Below the pieces are notes generated by a model. It had not been told where the DNA came from. It did no database searches and saw nothing but the letters and a program-made list of their open reading frames with translations. A DNA stretch of 64,000 nt, taken from NCBI RefSeq assembly GCF_037975245.1, contig NC_092575.1:25696841-25760840 (forward strand). The letters run 5' to 3'. Shown in pieces: positions 43,220 through 54,800 of the stretch (positions are counted from its first letter, which is position 1; each line of letters opens with the position of its first letter). The DNA comes from Apostichopus japonicus (lineage: Eukaryota > Echinodermata > Holothuroidea > Aspidochirotida > Stichopodidae). Both the position numbers and the translations under genes were made by a program.

Positions 43220-44960
43220 ATATCCAAGGACAAAGACTAGAGAAAGAGTGACCAACTGGGCCTTGATCTAGTCGTAATGATATCGCCTAAGGATGGAACC
43301 TCCTTGAGTTAAGCCTATATCGGCTAGAGACTTGAACTTTGTAATAAGGGGGTTCATGAAATTAGAAGGAAGAAGTGACAAGCTTAGCCAAGGCTTGCAT
43401 TGATTGGAAGCAAACCCTTTAAATATGATAATCCCAATAGTCTCAAGATGAAATGCAGCACCGAAATATTTCTAACCACACAAACAATGGAAAAATTAAT
43501 AAATAATGATGAAAAAGTGTAAATTACAAGTAGTCTGCATGTATTGACACTAAACTATGTCATGCTATAATTGCTTGAAGTTTTCTAAAGTACTTTTCTG
43601 GATGTCTACTCTCCAACTGTTTTCAGACATTATCAATGAACACACAGATTGAACATCCTAGTGAAATAAATTTACTCCTGGATAGTAATATAAACATAAA
43701 ACATTTTAAGAATTTTAACCACGATTGATCATATTTGAAAATCTAGCATATTTGGGGACAATACAGCATACCTTTAACACCTACGTTGCAGCATGTATAG
43801 GCTAGCTAAGCAAATGAGCATTGCAGTAGCTTACTGAACACTGCAATGTACGTATCATGTGCTATTGCAGGATATGCACCTATCATGACAAAAATGATTT
43901 TAGTGTCAGTTCCTCAAAAGTGTTTCTTTTGCAGCTGTGGTCTAGGCTGTGGTCTAGGCTGTGGTCTATACAACTATTGCATCAAGTTAACAAAATGACT
44001 CTTTGATGTCTATAGGTGTGCACCGTGGTTCCAGTTTGCAAGACGTGCAGACGTACATGGTTCACAGTAGAAACAAATAAAAAATTTACAGTACCATTCA
44101 CTGGCAACAGTGTCGCCAGTGAACCCTCTCTAAATTGCATTTTACAAACGTGCAACATGAAATGAAGTTATCAGTAAGTGGTCCGTAAAAATATACATTA
44201 CATTATACAGACAGGTCTGTACACGTACTTGTAAATTCTTATCAAACATGAAATCTGATTTACAAAGAAGTATGTAGATCTTATTAACAGCATCACTGTA
44301 AAATTCCCAGAAAACTTGGAAACTGTTTACATGTTGTTTGATTATTGACGGTTTTCCTCTTAAATGACCGCAGAGCTTGAAATGCTCTTTACAAGTAACG
44401 CGTTAGCATATTCAGTAGTATCTGTAATAGAGATGTGAATTATTAGCCGATAGCAAATAGTGAACCTTCTGTAAATTCTTCAGAACTTTAAATTCAATGA
44501 CAAGTTTCTGTAGTTGTACTTCCCTGAGGAGTCTTTATTGCAGAATTACAGTATTACTGCAAGAAACCTGCTGGTGATGCAATCCACAATACTTGTGTAT
44601 ACAGCACAATTGATCACACCAACACATTAAATAGTTGCCAGTTTCAAGAAATCTGTACTTCAACAACAAACTCAACAAGGAAAACCATGTAAACAATTAT
44701 AAGGACGTTACTTTTGATGTAATTATCAGTCAATTTCTTAGAAGCATGCAGTAATAATTTTATAAAAGAAAATGCAAACCCCAATTCCAGGCACAAAGAA
44801 TTAAATTCTTCGGAAATCCCCCAAGTCTCAAAAGCTTAGTAGATTATTTTGATATAGCTAATTTGTTTCATAGTTACATCCACTTCGGTTGGCTTCGGTC
44901 AGCTTGCGAGTTTACAAGCCTCCATGGCTTCTTTCGCGAGTTCCTGCTTGCGGGAAGATC
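43220..44960. other. Gap without recognised gene
   Basis: AT-rich sequence with no open frame, splice pair or repeat that I can support. Confidence 0.45.
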
Positions 44961-44962
44961 AC

Positions 44963-45034
44963 ATATACATACATACATACATACATACATACATACATAC
45001 ATACATACATACATACATACATACATACATACAT

Positions 45035-45070
<36 letters not shown>

Positions 45071-45079
45071 GCACACACA

Positions 45080-45116
<37 letters not shown>

Positions 45117-45222
45117 ACCCACCCACCCACCCACCCACACACACACACACACACCCATACATACACACATACATACATACATACATACATACATACATAC
45201 ATACATACATACATACATACAT
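44963..45222. repeat. Compound microsatellite (CATA)n-(CA)n-(CCCA)n-(CA)n-(CATA)n
   Basis: About 260 bp with mirror-like order of units around a CCCA core (45115-45136). All open frames over it, on both strands, are repeat artefacts. Another CATA array begins at 63942. Confidence 0.97.
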
Positions 45223-45224
45223 AG

Positions 45225-45580
45225 AGGAGCACCAAATTAAGTGAGGACACAAATGTACCAAATTGTCTGCCCATACCTCCCACGCTAATGAGGTTGTCCT
45301 CACATTTTTACATACACAGCATCATGGTAAAGGTCCCTATCTGAGGACAACACATACTGTCCCCTTAACGGTTCTTGAAGCACTACATGTGTATGAAATG
45401 TATAAAAATATGAGGACTGTCCTCGCATTGTACATACACTGCATACACACTTAGTGTCAATGAGACATATGAGAGGACAGTAAATATGGTCCTCAGATTG
45501 GCACTTTTTGCACTACATGAGTAAGAAGTGTATAAAACTATCTGAGGACAGTCCTCAGATGTGTGCATATACCTTATACA
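45225..45580. repeat. GAGGAC-rich degenerate repeat
   Basis: Words TGAGGAC/GTCCTCA occur every 40-70 bp, for example at 45241, 45296, 45342, 45412, 45473 and 45542. CTGAGGAC-A-GTCCTCAG (45542-45558) is a perfect palindrome. Between the words are CATACAC(A)CT and GCACTACATG(A/T)G(T/A) fragments. Similar text lies before the CATA array at 63850-63900. Confidence 0.6.
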
Positions 45581-46179
45581 CACACGGTGTTACATGTGTC
45601 AAATGGAAACCAGTTTACAGCCTGCTGTCATCACATAATGTCAGTAGCATCTTGTGAGTATGAAGCAGTTTGCAGTCCAGCTTCAGACTAGTCTGGACTA
45701 CTGCATCCTCAGACTTAAAATTGAATTCAAGATGCCTTGCACTAGGATCCGTCTGACTCGGCCTCCCTTCGACAACGACATGGGAGCAAGTCCAAGTGAG
45801 TCAAACCTACAATCAACCCACTGGATTAAAACAGTTTCATACCTTATCACAACAGTGTTTGATTTAATTGAATGTTTCAATTAAGGCTATACAAGTCTTC
45901 TGTATCTAGTGATTTTACAGTAACTAGGGATAGCATATCATTTCTCAACTAACCACTTGATAAAACACACCCAAAAAACAAAAGCTTGTGCATTCCATGT
46001 GGTGAGGTACTGAGTGGAGACAAAAGATAGCTAACAAAAAGTATATCTAGACAGTATAAAAAGTATACAAATGAAACTGACCCTTTCCCCCTTTATTATT
46101 ACAAGATAATATAGGAACACAAATGGTAGTCGAAAATGTCAATAACATGAAAAGTAGATGTATTGAACAAGCATTTCAA

Positions 46180-47100
46180 CTTTAACACAAGGTGACAAAA
46201 TCAGAACCCATATGGCAATTTAACATCTCTATGATGCATATGTAGTTGCAGTTTGTTGTTAACTTTTCAGCGTTCTAAATTAAATGCTAAAGTACAGACA
46301 ATACTAAAACATAATCAGTAATGCAGCATTTCAATATTGACATGATAACAACATGCACCAGTGTAGCTTTGGTTCGTTATCACCAAAGAGGCATTTAACT
46401 TTTGATGCAAGGGAGTGAACAATATTAGAACCTTTATCTAATACAACATCTCATAACATTGGAAGCAGATGCAACTGTAGCCATGGTATCTTGGCAATAG
46501 AGAAGTATAATGTTCAATGCAACAATACATACACTGTCAGACTGACCATATAAGGTAATGCGACATCTCAATAACATTGGAAGCAGGTGAACCTGTAGGT
46601 TTGGTTTGTTGACAATAGAGTACTCTATGTAGCATTCAATGTCCAATGCAAAGAGGCATTATCAGGTATAAGGTAAGGTAGTGTAATGTAATATCAAACA
46701 AATAAAAGTATTAAACGTAAACTGACTAAACTAAAAGGTAAGGCTAATAAGATAATGCACGTCTCATGCAAATTGGAAGCAGATGCATATGTAGCCATAG
46801 CTTGTTGCTTCTGTCATGAAATTCATCACTTTTGAAAATGACTCTTGGATTTATGCTACCATCAACTTAAGGAAATTAACATCCCTAATAACACAAGTCT
46901 GCCACTACACTGATGGCATTACCAGAAATGAGTATATTGTGATTAGATAGAGTCAATGCAGAGCTTCATTCATCTTCATAGCGGCCTCTGTTCATGGGAA
47001 GCGTTTTAATGCTCCTTTCACATCACATAAAAACGAAACCAATATCAAACAAATAAAAGTATTAAACGTAAACTGACTAAATAGAATAAAAGCCATTCAA
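46180..47100. repeat. Diverged tandem repeat region
   Basis: The motif ACATTGGAAGCAG(A/G)TG(A/C)A recurs near 46456, 46574 and (as AAATTGGAAGCAGATGCA) 46769. AATATCAAACAAATAAAAGT occurs at 46690 and again at 47040. The repeat units are about 120 bp and strongly diverged. No coding signal is seen from 45.9 to 48.6 kb. Confidence 0.45.
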
Positions 47101-48639
47101 GATTCCAAAATAACACTTAAGAATAGTTGCAAGAGTTCTCATAATAACACTCAGATTCAGAGTAGCATGGATTGTCTCCCTGGCAGTCCAATAGCTTACC
47201 CACAGTCATAGAATGACATGAGAGATGCCAGAACTGAATGTGGTCATGTAAAGCCCAAGAGAAGCAGAACTGGTCATTGAAACCGTGTTAGAGTATTATT
47301 CCACTGCCACAAACATCTTATTAGGCGCTTAGTGGGCCTGTAGCAATTAATCATTAATGATAAAAATACTGTATTTTGCCAGCACTTTATCTCAGATCAA
47401 ACACATGTTTTCATGCTTTGAAAGAGCTGATGTTACTAACTGGTAGTCTAGAGCTTATCAATGGTAAATGACTTTTCAGTTTAACTAGAAGATGAAACAG
47501 AACTGTTTATTATCCATGTATTCGTTAAATTATACCAACAACTTCCTCACTTGTATGCAAATGAAAGCAACTGAAACATTCCTGTGAGAACAATAAAAGT
47601 GTAACTATGGCAATACAACATTAACTTTAACTACAAATGTTAACAATAATTCAAGTAATTAAGACTTGTCTTATGAAAATGTGGATAACAATTCATAGGT
47701 ATTCTGGCTATGCCCTAGAGTTTCATACACAGAGGTAGACCTACTACAAGTTTGGCTTATTGATAGAAAGCAGAATAGGCTCAAACGGCTATTTAGTTCA
47801 AGGACTTCGGTAATGAAACTGGAAACATGTAACAGAAATTGAGACTTTCCCGTTTTGACAACACTAAAACCATGACTGGGTAAATCAAACCACAACTTTC
47901 ACAGATTCACCAGTAAACCTGAAGCTATGTAGAGTACAATTCTGCATCTGCATCCTTTGGGTTGCTAATGAGAGGATAATGTGGAGAACCTTCACAATGT
48001 CCTACTTACTTTTTGCGATTTCTCCAAACTACTCCTTCTTTCATCTTTAACTAAGACCTTGATGTATGAAAACTTTCATGTTTATTTTTTCTTGCAAAAC
48101 AACACACCGGCCAAAGCTGGAGCACGCAAGTGCTCAAGTGCAAAGTTTTCTTCCAGTACACATGGCTTCATACAGCAGCATAATAAGTTCCAGATGACAT
48201 TTTGTTCAGAAATTTTCAAGATATATTGAAAATTTTCTTGTGGTTAATGTATCCATATTTTTCAGTGTTCTAACAAATATTCACAAGCTGATTTGTTTTG
48301 TCTCATTACTATGAGCAGGACAATCCACCATAGGTTAAGTCTGTGTAAGCTATACAGTTTCCTTTGTTGACAGTATCAGTAAAATTAGTCAGTATTTGGG
48401 GAAGTTAGTACATGCTTAGTTGGGGTAATCGTTCGAAAAGCAAAACAAACTCAAGTGCTATATTGCACAGGTAATTTAAAAACAAAGCTAAGTATGTAAC
48501 AGCAATGAAAACTTTACTCTCACAACAATAAACACAAAATAAAGTCCCATGGCTCATGCGAAGGGCAATTTACCATAACTAAATTAAAGACTGGGTAAGC
48601 CCTACAGTTTCCACATAAGAGCCTAACATTTAGCTGTGG

Positions 48640-48887
48640 TTACTCCTTGTTTTGGAGTTTGCGCAAACACCTCCTTCTTTCTGCTACTACAAAATCTTTG
48701 ATAGTTGACCACTTTCTTCCCTTGAGCAGAGGGTGTTTTTGTTGTACAGCAATGCACTGTTCATAGTTTGGAGTCTGTCCACTTTCCAGCTCATTTTTGA
48801 AGTGCACAAGCACACACTTTTTTTCCTCACATGTCCACGGCTTCCTTCTTGCATAATTTCTTTTACTTCTATCTTCACAGCTGGACA
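48640..48887 (-). CDS. Exon: C-terminal WTxEEK domain
   Basis: After CTTTTTCAAAG the frame reads VSSCEDRSKRNYARRKPWTC, EEKKCVLVHFKNELESGQTP, YEQCIAVQQKHPLLKGRKW and STIKDFVVAERRRCLRKLQN, then stop. A W-T-x-E-E-K start, C-x-x-x-Q and R-x-W-x-x-[IV]-K-x-[FY] close resemble the C-terminal module that follows this recombinase type in other animals, as I recall it; it may be Myb/SANT-like. Phase 1 fits both tail exons. Confidence 0.75.
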
Positions 48888-51800
48888 CTTTGAAAAAGAG
48901 TAGCAGTGAAAAAACCTGTGATCTGTTACATGAAGAACATGAATCTTCCTTGATAAATAAAGGTTAATAATTAATAATAAGCTGGTATTGCTCAGATCAT
49001 TGCTTCAAGCCAACCATACGAGTTTTGAAATTGCTAGATTTTTCATGGTTATAACGATATAGGACTGTGGTAATTCAACATTCAACCTCTGAACCAACGA
49101 ATATACCATAAGATCATGGCCGGCACTATGTATAAACATTGCAACGTTCCATCTACATTGCATAGCACATACCTGTATGTTTCTAGTGTTGCCAAAAAGG
49201 TTCTTCTAGCGCCACAGTTAAATGACATTTAACCCTCACCAAAAACAACAGGATTCATGAAGCAGAACTTTACTATAAGAAAAAACTATCAAAAAACACT
49301 TGCTCTACCAAATAGGTTCTCTTCCCGGTGTGTATCACCTATAGCCTGAAGGTGTATTCTCAAGTGAAATTAGATGCTAGTTTATCTCATTCTAAGCAGA
49401 AACAGTCGTGGTCTAAGGCTCCTTGACTATGAGTAATTGACACTTTGGAAGAACTATTTTCAGAAGTTACCTTTCATTGCAATGTTTTACTGGCTGCTTA
49501 ATCAAGCATTAAATCCGGCAATGGACCATTGCTCGGTGCGTTTTACATTCAGACTGAGGACCCCATTGTTTTTTACATTGTTCAAATCCATGTACCTTAA
49601 CCTTAACAATATCCAATAGGAATTCTTTAAAGAACGTGGTGATTCTTTAGAAATCACATCCGAGGACCTGCAATTCTTATGTTCAGGTCCTCGGTCAAAT
49701 AACAAAACAAGTGCACGCATGCATGTCCCATCATGACTACACAGGCAACGATAATCATCCAAACCAAAACTTTTTTCAAATCTGGGCTTCTGCAGAATTG
49801 AGTACATCCTGGCACATATGTGGGGATAATTTCTAGCACCTTTTCTGTTACATGGCTTTGCATTCATTTTGTCTGGTGATTAAGGAATGTGGTGCAAATG
49901 CCACCCAATCATTTGTCTAGTTAGTGTAAACTGTCTTTAGATAACATTTAAGTCCACTGTCAATGACTTCATTTGTACATCTTTTCAATTTCCAACTGTA
50001 TCGTAATGAAAAATTGAATTATTGATACCACTAGTACTTTTTAGAAGTTATGGAAAAAAAAATAAAGATGTTACCTGCTTGTGACTGCTTTTGAGACTCC
50101 TTTTTGGTTCTTCCATCTTGGCCACAAGAAGTGCTACTTACTGAATAGGTTTTTGAAAAATAAAAACATAAGTTGTCTGTTTAGATATGCAATTAACTTA
50201 ATTGAACATGAGGAATATGGATTCAAATTACATCCTGTCAGCAGCCAGCCGGAGCAAGCTTTCTTTTCCTCGACAAGGTCTAACAGAACAACAGATAGTA
50301 TTGTGCCTCATATGCACCTTTAAAATTGACTTCTATGATTTAATTGATCACTGAATGACTCCATTGGCTAAAAGGTAGGTTGTACAAATACTGAACTCAG
50401 ATACCATATTTTTGGACTCATGTGTGTTCTCACTCATGGGCACATGTTGTTACATGTCCATGCATGTACACATGATGTGCACGATCGTATCAACAAAACG
50501 AGATTCATGCATAATGTAAAACAATATGATTTGCTCAAATCAGTCAATCAAGCAAACTCTTTTTTCTGTGAACATTTGAGTTAAGAAGAAAAGCAAACCT
50601 GATTCATGTGATAGAATATATTAATAATGTTCAATTTGTTGGTCAAATATAGGCAACAAAAAATCTGGCAAAGAATCTGGCATATTTGGGGTTGTTTGCA
50701 CATTATGCAGTTGCATGGCTTTAGTAATTTTGTCAGGTAATTAGGAAGGAGTGTAAATGCCACTTTGTCTCACTCATTTGTCTTATAGTGATCTGTCTTA
50801 AGACTACATGTTTCTCCTGCAGTAATACGTCTATTGTATACTGTGATTGTGCTATACAAGAATTACTTCATTTGTACAGCTTTAAATTGATGAATTTATG
50901 CCAGTTCCTGTCAATGCCTGCAGCTAACCAAACTAAAAAATTCACCTGCTAGTGACTTCTTTTGAGACAGCTTCTTAGTACTCTCAATTCGGCCAGAGGA
51001 GGTGCTGCTCACTACTGAGGTTTCTGAAACAAATATATTTTTCTAGTCAGAAAACTAACTCAATGGTAGAGAAACATGAGGAATATTAATTCAAATTAGG
51101 AAATTTCAGCCAGTCATGTCCCTTTATAGGCAATTCTATGACCATAACTCTGACAAATGTCATGTGATTTCCCATATGCACAGTTAAGATAAACTGACAT
51201 GGTTTGATTGATAACTGAGTGGCTGCATTAGGTAGCAAAAGGTTGATATGCACCACTATTTATCCCACATACATCAGTACATGCATGTGTACTATTACGA
51301 TACCTATAGAAATCAGCCAAGTTTTGTAAATAGTGTGTAGCTGATGTAGAAAATAAGTTAGTACTCTCATCCCTGCCCTCAAGTCAACGAGTAAGATGCA
51401 CTTTGAAAACATTTACCAGCCTCTTGGTTGACATTGGGTATTTCTTCACTTGTGTCTTCGTCGTCTAATTCTTCACAGCTTGAGTTGTTCTCATCAGCTT
51501 CATGAAACAATGAACAATTCAGGTATTATGTTATTGATGTGGCTGTGCTTAATTCTTTAAGGGTTATACTACCGTTTCACAGAGACCTTCTAAATTATGG
51601 ACATCAGCCTACAATCCAAATCTAGCTCGCCATGGCATGTCCAACCCATGAGGGATGCTAAGAAAGTTTTGATAAAAGAGCTTTATCTACCCACCCCAGC
51701 CCCTTTTGCATGACAAGGATCAATAATTTGGCTGGCAGCAAAAATGTTGCCAACCACTGCTCTAAATGGAGACAAAAACTGATATTTCGACAGTATAAGT

Positions 51801-54800
51801 AACTAAAAAAATGATAATCTTTCTACTTGAATCATTACAAAATTGCAATAACAATTTGGGCCGTCAGGCAAATGTCCTTTGAAGGTCTACCTAATGCAAG
51901 GTTCTGTGCTCATATGTTTACCACTTACAGTACTCATGCTGCTTAATTGTGACATCACTGTCGGTTTGGTGCCACAAAATCTCACACAAGTAACGTAAAT
52001 TTGCTACACGATTACACTTCCTACAGAATTAATATAGTAAAAATATAAAATGTAAGACCCAGGAGCTGTTTTTAGTTGAGTTATATATTAACCTTTACGT
52101 AAAGATATTGTGCACTTACATCCTTCAAGAGAGACATCTATTTCATCCAAAGCCTTGCCTTTAAATTTGCTGATGGTACCCTCTTCCATCATGATAAGAA
52201 TCTTTGATACCTTGGCTACTTGCAGTGTGCTTTCAGGCAACCTATAAAAATCTCTATGGATTCTAATGTCATGTCCCATGTAAGCAGCAAGCAAATCCAA
52301 TTCATTCTCCTTCAGAGACAGAATTTGGGACATTGTAGCTACATGCTTTCTCAGTTTGCTTGACCTAATCAGTTCTGGGTGGCTGGCACCACAGTCGATG
52401 GAATACTTTCTCAAGCAGTCATTTGCTGGCACAGGCCACTGAGAATCAAAGTATGGCCTTGCAAATACATAAGGATTGTTTGATGCTACCTTGGCTGAGC
52501 TCCTTGTGGAGATTAACAAATCCACATTTTGCACCATACTTTCAGTCATTAAGATAGGGACCGTGCGACGCCGTTTCCCAGGAATCTCAACTCTGTGGAA
52601 CTTCCTCACAAGTGCCTTTTCAACCTCACCTAGACTTTGGAACACTTCTTCTGGTATGTTATCCATATCAGTTGTTATTTTCTCATACTGATCTAAACGT
52701 AGCCTTTCGATCTCCCCACTTCTTCTACGGTTGAACAGATTGATATGTGCCAAAGTCATCTTACTTAGTTCATTCCAGTTGTTTGTTGAAGTTACATCAT
52801 TTTTCAGCTGTTGTTTGTGTAGTTCAGTGTTGGTCTTTAGGTACTTGGTGAGTTTCTGTATGTCTGATGCCACAGGCTGCAGCTTTGGTTTGTTTATGCT
52901 GCGTTTATCCAAAGTATATTGAGCTACGGAAGACACTGAGGAGGACCAATCATTTCTCTTAAGTGTCTGGAACCCCTGAACCTTTGCCATCAAAGTGCTG
53001 TCACCTTTTCCACCATTGGCTTTGATAGCCTCTGAATGAACTATTGCAGCTACTTTGTCGATATCGTAGCCTATGTTTCTGGCATAAGATGGTGTCTTGT
53101 AGTTGCTCCTTGTTTCATCAAATCCTGCAATATTCTTCACTGCTTTAACAAGAGTATCAAATTTATCAGGATTTATGCAGTCCCTCATACATGTCACAGA
53201 TGGATCAATCTTTTTTGATTCAATCAACAACTTTGCTACATCTCTCATGCGCTGGGAAATAGGAAGGGCATGGTGATCTTCAGGATGTGAGTTTAACAGC
53301 TTAGTGCCAAATGTCAAAATAACTGGATCTTTTCTAACTTCCCGTGCAACCAAATCTGCCTGCATGCGGGTCAATACCTTTGCATTGAGTGCATCCGAAG
53401 CACATTCAGAGGTAGGCAGAAACATCTTTGCTACTGCTTGAACACGGTGAACACGTTTCCTGTTGCCTCTGGATGAGCAAACCTTTTGGTGTTTCCAAAG
53501 TCCATCCTTCTTGAAACTACCATCACAATATTCACATGGCAGGTAGTCTGATGATTCCGCCTTGTCTAATGCCGTTGGCCTTTTCCGTGGCTTTATTTGA
53601 CCTTCTCCAGTGTCCCATACCAATTTATTGTGTTTTAAATTCCCTCGGTTTCTCAAAACAGCTATCTTTGCTTTTCTATCTTTCCCATGTAATGGAAGAG
53701 CATTGATTTCAACAACTAACTTTTCTTCATCATGCTTCTGAGAGCAATGACGAAAAATCTTTGCAAAAGCGTGATCACAGTAGAGGCAGTAGTCCTTGGA
53801 ATCCCATTTTCTATTACCCTCTTTGCTTTTACTTGATAGCTGCACATCACTTGTTGTTGCGAATGCTTCGTCATCACTTGAAGAGTCTTCCCAGTCTCCG
53901 TCATTACTTGATGAGTCTTCATCTTCAGTAAAAATTTGCTTCTTGTTAATCTTTGATTGCCTTTTGTCTGAATATATACCTTGCTCATCTGTGTCTTCTT
54001 TAAGTACCTTTCTTTTCTTCATTTTTGCCTTTCGTTTCCTTTCAGTTTTATTTGCAGTTTTGGGCTCTTCCTCATCATCTTTCTCTGCTGGCTGCACTCC
54101 ACTTGTGGTTGTGAAGTCTTCATCATATGTCTCTTTGTAAGTTTTTGATTTTCTTCTATCTAAATTTGTAGATTCCTCATCTTTGTTGTCTTCTACAAGT
54201 AACTTTCTTCTCTTGGATACCTTAGCCTTTGACTTTGTTTTAGTTTTAATTGCAATTGTGGGCTCTTCCTCATCACTTTTCTCTGCTAGCTGCACTCCAC
54301 TTGTGGTAGTGAACTCTTTATCTTCACTTGATGAATCTTCATCTTCCACAAAATATGTCTCTTTGTAAGTTTTTGATTTTCTTCTATCTAAATCTGTAGA
54401 TTCCTCATCTTTGTTGTCTTCTACAAGTAGCTTTCTTCTCTTGGATACCTTAGCCTTTGACTTTGTTTTAGTTTTAATTGCAATTGTGGGCTCTTCCTCG
54501 TCACTTTTTTCTGCAAGCTGCACTCCACTTGTGGTAGTGAACTCTTTATCTTCACTTGATGAATCTTCATCTTCCACAAAATATGTCTCTTTGTAAGTTT
54601 TTGATTTTCTTCTATCTAAATCTGTAGATTCCTCATCTTTGTTGTCTTCTACAAGTAGCTTTCTTCTCTTGGATACCTTAGCCTTTGATTTGTTTTTCTT
54701 CCTGTGAACCTTTGACTTTGTTTTAGTTTTAATTGCAATTGTGGGCTCTTCCTCGCCATTTTTCTCTGCAAGCTGCACTCCACCTGTGGCAGTGAACTCT

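Larger units (their letters stand above)
49790..51230. repeat. Tandem segmental duplication of about 870 bp containing a coding exon
   Basis: The block around 49850-50340 and the block around 50710-51210 share, in the same order, GGCTTT...TTTTGTC(T/A)GGT(G/A)ATTA, AATGCCAC...CATTTGTCT, the tail exon, and ACATGAGGAATAT...TTCAAATTA. The copies are diverged, so the duplication is not recent. Confidence 0.6.

Noticed and set aside
43015-43233. Lysine/glutamate-rich minus-strand frame
   Set aside because: It is a pyrimidine-only tract, not a gene.
44863-45303. Six open frames of 106-125 codons on both strands
   Set aside because: All are translations of the CATA/CA/CCCA microsatellite.
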